Positions 62,422 through 64,000 of a DNA stretch of 64,000 nt are shown piece after piece (within the stretch, counting starts at the first letter, position 1; each line of letters opens with the position of its first letter). The position numbers and the translations under genes were made by a program. Source of the DNA: Parabacteroides acidifaciens. GTDB lineage: Bacteria; Bacteroidota; Bacteroidia; Bacteroidales; Tannerellaceae. Where the stretch lies: the NCBI RefSeq assembly GCF_003363715.1, contig NZ_QREV01000008.1, positions 45,463-109,462 on the forward strand, in the 5' to 3' direction. Below the pieces are notes generated by a model that was not told the DNA's origin, ran no database searches, and was given only the letters and a program-made list of their open reading frames with translations.

Positions 62422-63428
62422 TGAAACAAGATACAATCCATATAGATAACCTCTCTATCGGCTATCAGTCGAAGAATGATACAAAACTGGTTGCAAGCCA
62501 TATACAGGCCCGCATCTACAGTGGTGAATTGACGTGCCTGTTAGGAGCGAACGGGGTGGGGAAGTCGACGTTGTTGCGCACCCTGTCCGCTTTCCAACCA
62601 AAGATAGAAGGGGTAATTTCTGTCTTAGGACGCGACGTCGACAGCTATTCGGATAAGGAACTGAGTACGACTGTCGGCGTTGTGCTGACCGAGAAATGCG
62701 ATATCCGGAATATGTCCGTGCATGAACTGGTCGGGATGGGACGCAGCCCTTATACCGGTTTCTGGGGGCGGTTAAGCAAGGAAGACAAACGGATTGTGGA
62801 AGAGTCGATCGCCTTGGTGAAAATTGAAAACCTCACCTCCCGGATGGTACATACCTTGTCTGATGGAGAACGGCAGAAGGTGATGATCGCGAAAGCACTT
62901 GCCCAGGAAACGCCTGTAATCTTTCTGGATGAACCGACTGCCTTCCTTGACTTTCCGAGCAAGGTGGAAATCATGCAACTACTCCACCATTTGACAAGAA
63001 GCACGAACAAGACGATCTTCCTGTCTACGCACGACCTGGAACTGGCCTTACAGATTGCTGATAAAATCTGGCTGATGGATAAGGCTAACGGTATTACGAC
63101 CGGAACCCCCGAAGACTTGGCTTTAAGCGGTCACTTGAGCGGTTTCTTTGCCCGCAAGGGAATTGTGTTCGACACCGAGACCGGCCTGTTCCGCATCGAT
63201 AACCAATATTCGACGGAAATACGCCTGAACGGGCACGGGCAGAAATACGCAATGGTTCGCAAAGCCCTCCAACGAAACGGCATACGTGCCGACCGTCGTG
63301 TGGAATCGTCCGCTTGGATAGAGACGACGGGAGAAACCTCTACATTTATTGTTCATTTGCCAGACGGACAAGTCCGCAATGCCGGGACTATAGAGGAGCT
63401 CTTACAGATTATATCTACCCATCTTTAA
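62418..63428 (+). CDS. btuD: BtuD-like ABC ATPase
   Basis: 336 residues. Walker A GANGVGKSTLL near 45, signature LSDGERQKVMIAKAL near 143, Walker B TPVIFLDEPTAFLDF near 163, switch His in LSTHDLE. The C-terminal ~80 residues beyond the core fold (STEIRLNGHGQKYAMVRKALQ...) are an extra domain often seen in Bacteroidetes. Completes the corrinoid importer. Confidence 0.9.
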   Translation: MMKQDTIHIDNLSIGYQSKNDTKLVASHIQARIYSGELTCLLGANGVGKSTLLRTLSAFQPKIEGVISVLGRDVDSYSDKELSTTVGVVLTEKCDIRNMSVHELVGMGRSPYTGFWGRLSKEDKRIVEESIALVKIENLTSRMVHTLSDGERQKVMIAKALAQETPVIFLDEPTAFLDFPSKVEIMQLLHHLTRSTNKTIFLSTHDLELALQIADKIWLMDKANGITTGTPEDLALSGHLSGFFARKGIVFDTETGLFRIDNQYSTEIRLNGHGQKYAMVRKALQRNGIRADRRVESSAWIETTGETSTFIVHLPDGQVRNAGTIEELLQIISTHL

Positions 63429-63490
63429 CAAACTTCCCTTTCCGTTTGTTATCAGTAGACAGATTGTCAAACGCTGAAAAACTAAACGAT

Positions 63491-64000
63491 ATGAAAAGGT
63501 ATTTTCTTTATGTTTCCCTGCTGTTTGCGGGTGTGCTTACCTCTTGCGGAGATGATGCTCCGAACGAGATCGATCCGTCGGTCCCTTTCTACCAGAATCT
63601 GGGTGTCGAATACAATATTACGCAGAATCATACGCATATAGGTGCAAACTTCAACAAGTATAACAGCGAAGGTGTGAGTCTGAGGCTGCCGGATAAAGAC
63701 ATCCTGTTCAATGGGAAGGAACCGGATTTCTTAGGACAGGGTACTTATATGTATATGCTCTCGGAACCCGGACTGGATCCGGTTACCTTTACTTTCACCC
63801 GTTGGAAAGGTCAGGTGTACACGAATAAGGTCTCTATCGAAGATGTCGATCCGATAGCCATTCCCGAATCATTTACGACTATCAAGGGAAGCGGAAGTAC
63901 GGTTATCACTTGGGAAGGTAATCCGATCGGGAAAGACGAATATGTCCAAGCGCATCTCACCTATAGCGGAGGCGTTTATGACCTCAACAATACGCAGGAG
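63491..64000 (+). CDS. Lipoprotein with DUF1735/4361-like N-terminal fold, cut by window end
   Basis: 170 codons visible. Lipobox LLFAGVLTSCGDD; then beta-rich sequence (QNLGVEYNITQNHTHIGANFNKYNSEGVSLRLPD; PVTFTFTRWKGQVYTNKVSIEDV). A surface-exposed lipoprotein; being 62 bases downstream of btuD, it may share the riboswitch-controlled transcript and act in corrinoid capture (inference). Family uncertain. Confidence 0.6.
   Translation, partial: MKRYFLYVSLLFAGVLTSCGDDAPNEIDPSVPFYQNLGVEYNITQNHTHIGANFNKYNSEGVSLRLPDKDILFNGKEPDFLGQGTYMYMLSEPGLDPVTFTFTRWKGQVYTNKVSIEDVDPIAIPESFTTIKGSGSTVITWEGNPIGKDEYVQAHLTYSGGVYDLNNTQE

Noticed and set aside
1-64000. CRISPR arrays, rRNA, tRNA genes
   Set aside because: No regular 25-40 base repeats with spacers, no tRNA cloverleaf with TTCRANNC, and no rRNA signature were seen.

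Overview
The window is from a gut-type Bacteroidales chromosome (Bacteroides or Parabacteroides; genus inferred, not proven). Evidence: promoters of the Bacteroidetes form TTTG-N19/20-TANNTTTG rather than -35/-10 boxes, start codons often lacking Shine-Dalgarno sites, DUF6377- and DUF4919-type genes, and a complete CTnDOT-family integrative conjugative element (ICE) carrying tetQ-rteA-rteB.

Left chromosomal flank (1-3.8 kb): an iterated repeat array at the window edge, an operon of a NEW3-domain exported protein plus an ABC exporter (ATPase and permease), and a convergent AlaX-type alanyl-tRNA editing protein. A large serine recombinase gene (3.8-5.85 kb, AT-rich) abuts the AlaX promoter.

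ICE (about 5.9-49.34 kb). From left to right: the tra operon read leftward (traA at 18.6 kb to traP at 5.9 kb; no traQ), a 680-base control region with leader hairpins and palindromes, mobA-mobB-mobC read rightward, an inserted KAP ATPase plus AAA/DUF4143 pair bounded by inverted repeats and an IS3-like scar, rteC, a RibD/DHFR-like gene with a long hairpin leader, rteB-rteA-tetQ with the tetQ promoter and leader, a MITE-like repeat, a 1938-residue methylase-helicase with DUF1896, the excision module (exc/topB, orf3, xis2d, xis2c), small helix-turn-helix regulators, a short RhuM-like protein and the 411-residue IntDOT-type integrase. TTTGCAT occurs at both candidate ends, implying an element of about 43.4 kb. 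From the CTnDOT model, tetracycline relieves tetQ attenuation and raises RteA/RteB, these activate rteC, and RteC activates the xis2c-xis2d-orf3-exc operon. A box CC(A/G)CTAAA(A)TCCAAAGTA recurs just before several start codons and was not expected.

Right accessory zone (49.35-54.4 kb, AT-rich): a small serine recombinase, a NUMOD3-like peptide, a rolling-circle/filamentous-phage-like replication initiator, a frameshifted HTH remnant, a lipoprotein, an outer-membrane barrel, an XRE regulator, and a RhuM-Fic/Doc fusion flanked by a perfect 57-base direct repeat. This zone and the large serine recombinase may be two halves of an older element that the ICE split.

Right chromosomal flank (54.4-64 kb): DUF4919 protein, double GNAT acetyltransferase, oxaloacetate decarboxylase/pyruvate carboxylase-type carboxyltransferase, DUF6377 regulator, a 49-residue membrane peptide, then a cobalamin riboswitch ahead of a BtuF-BtuC-BtuD-type importer and a lipoprotein cut by the window end.
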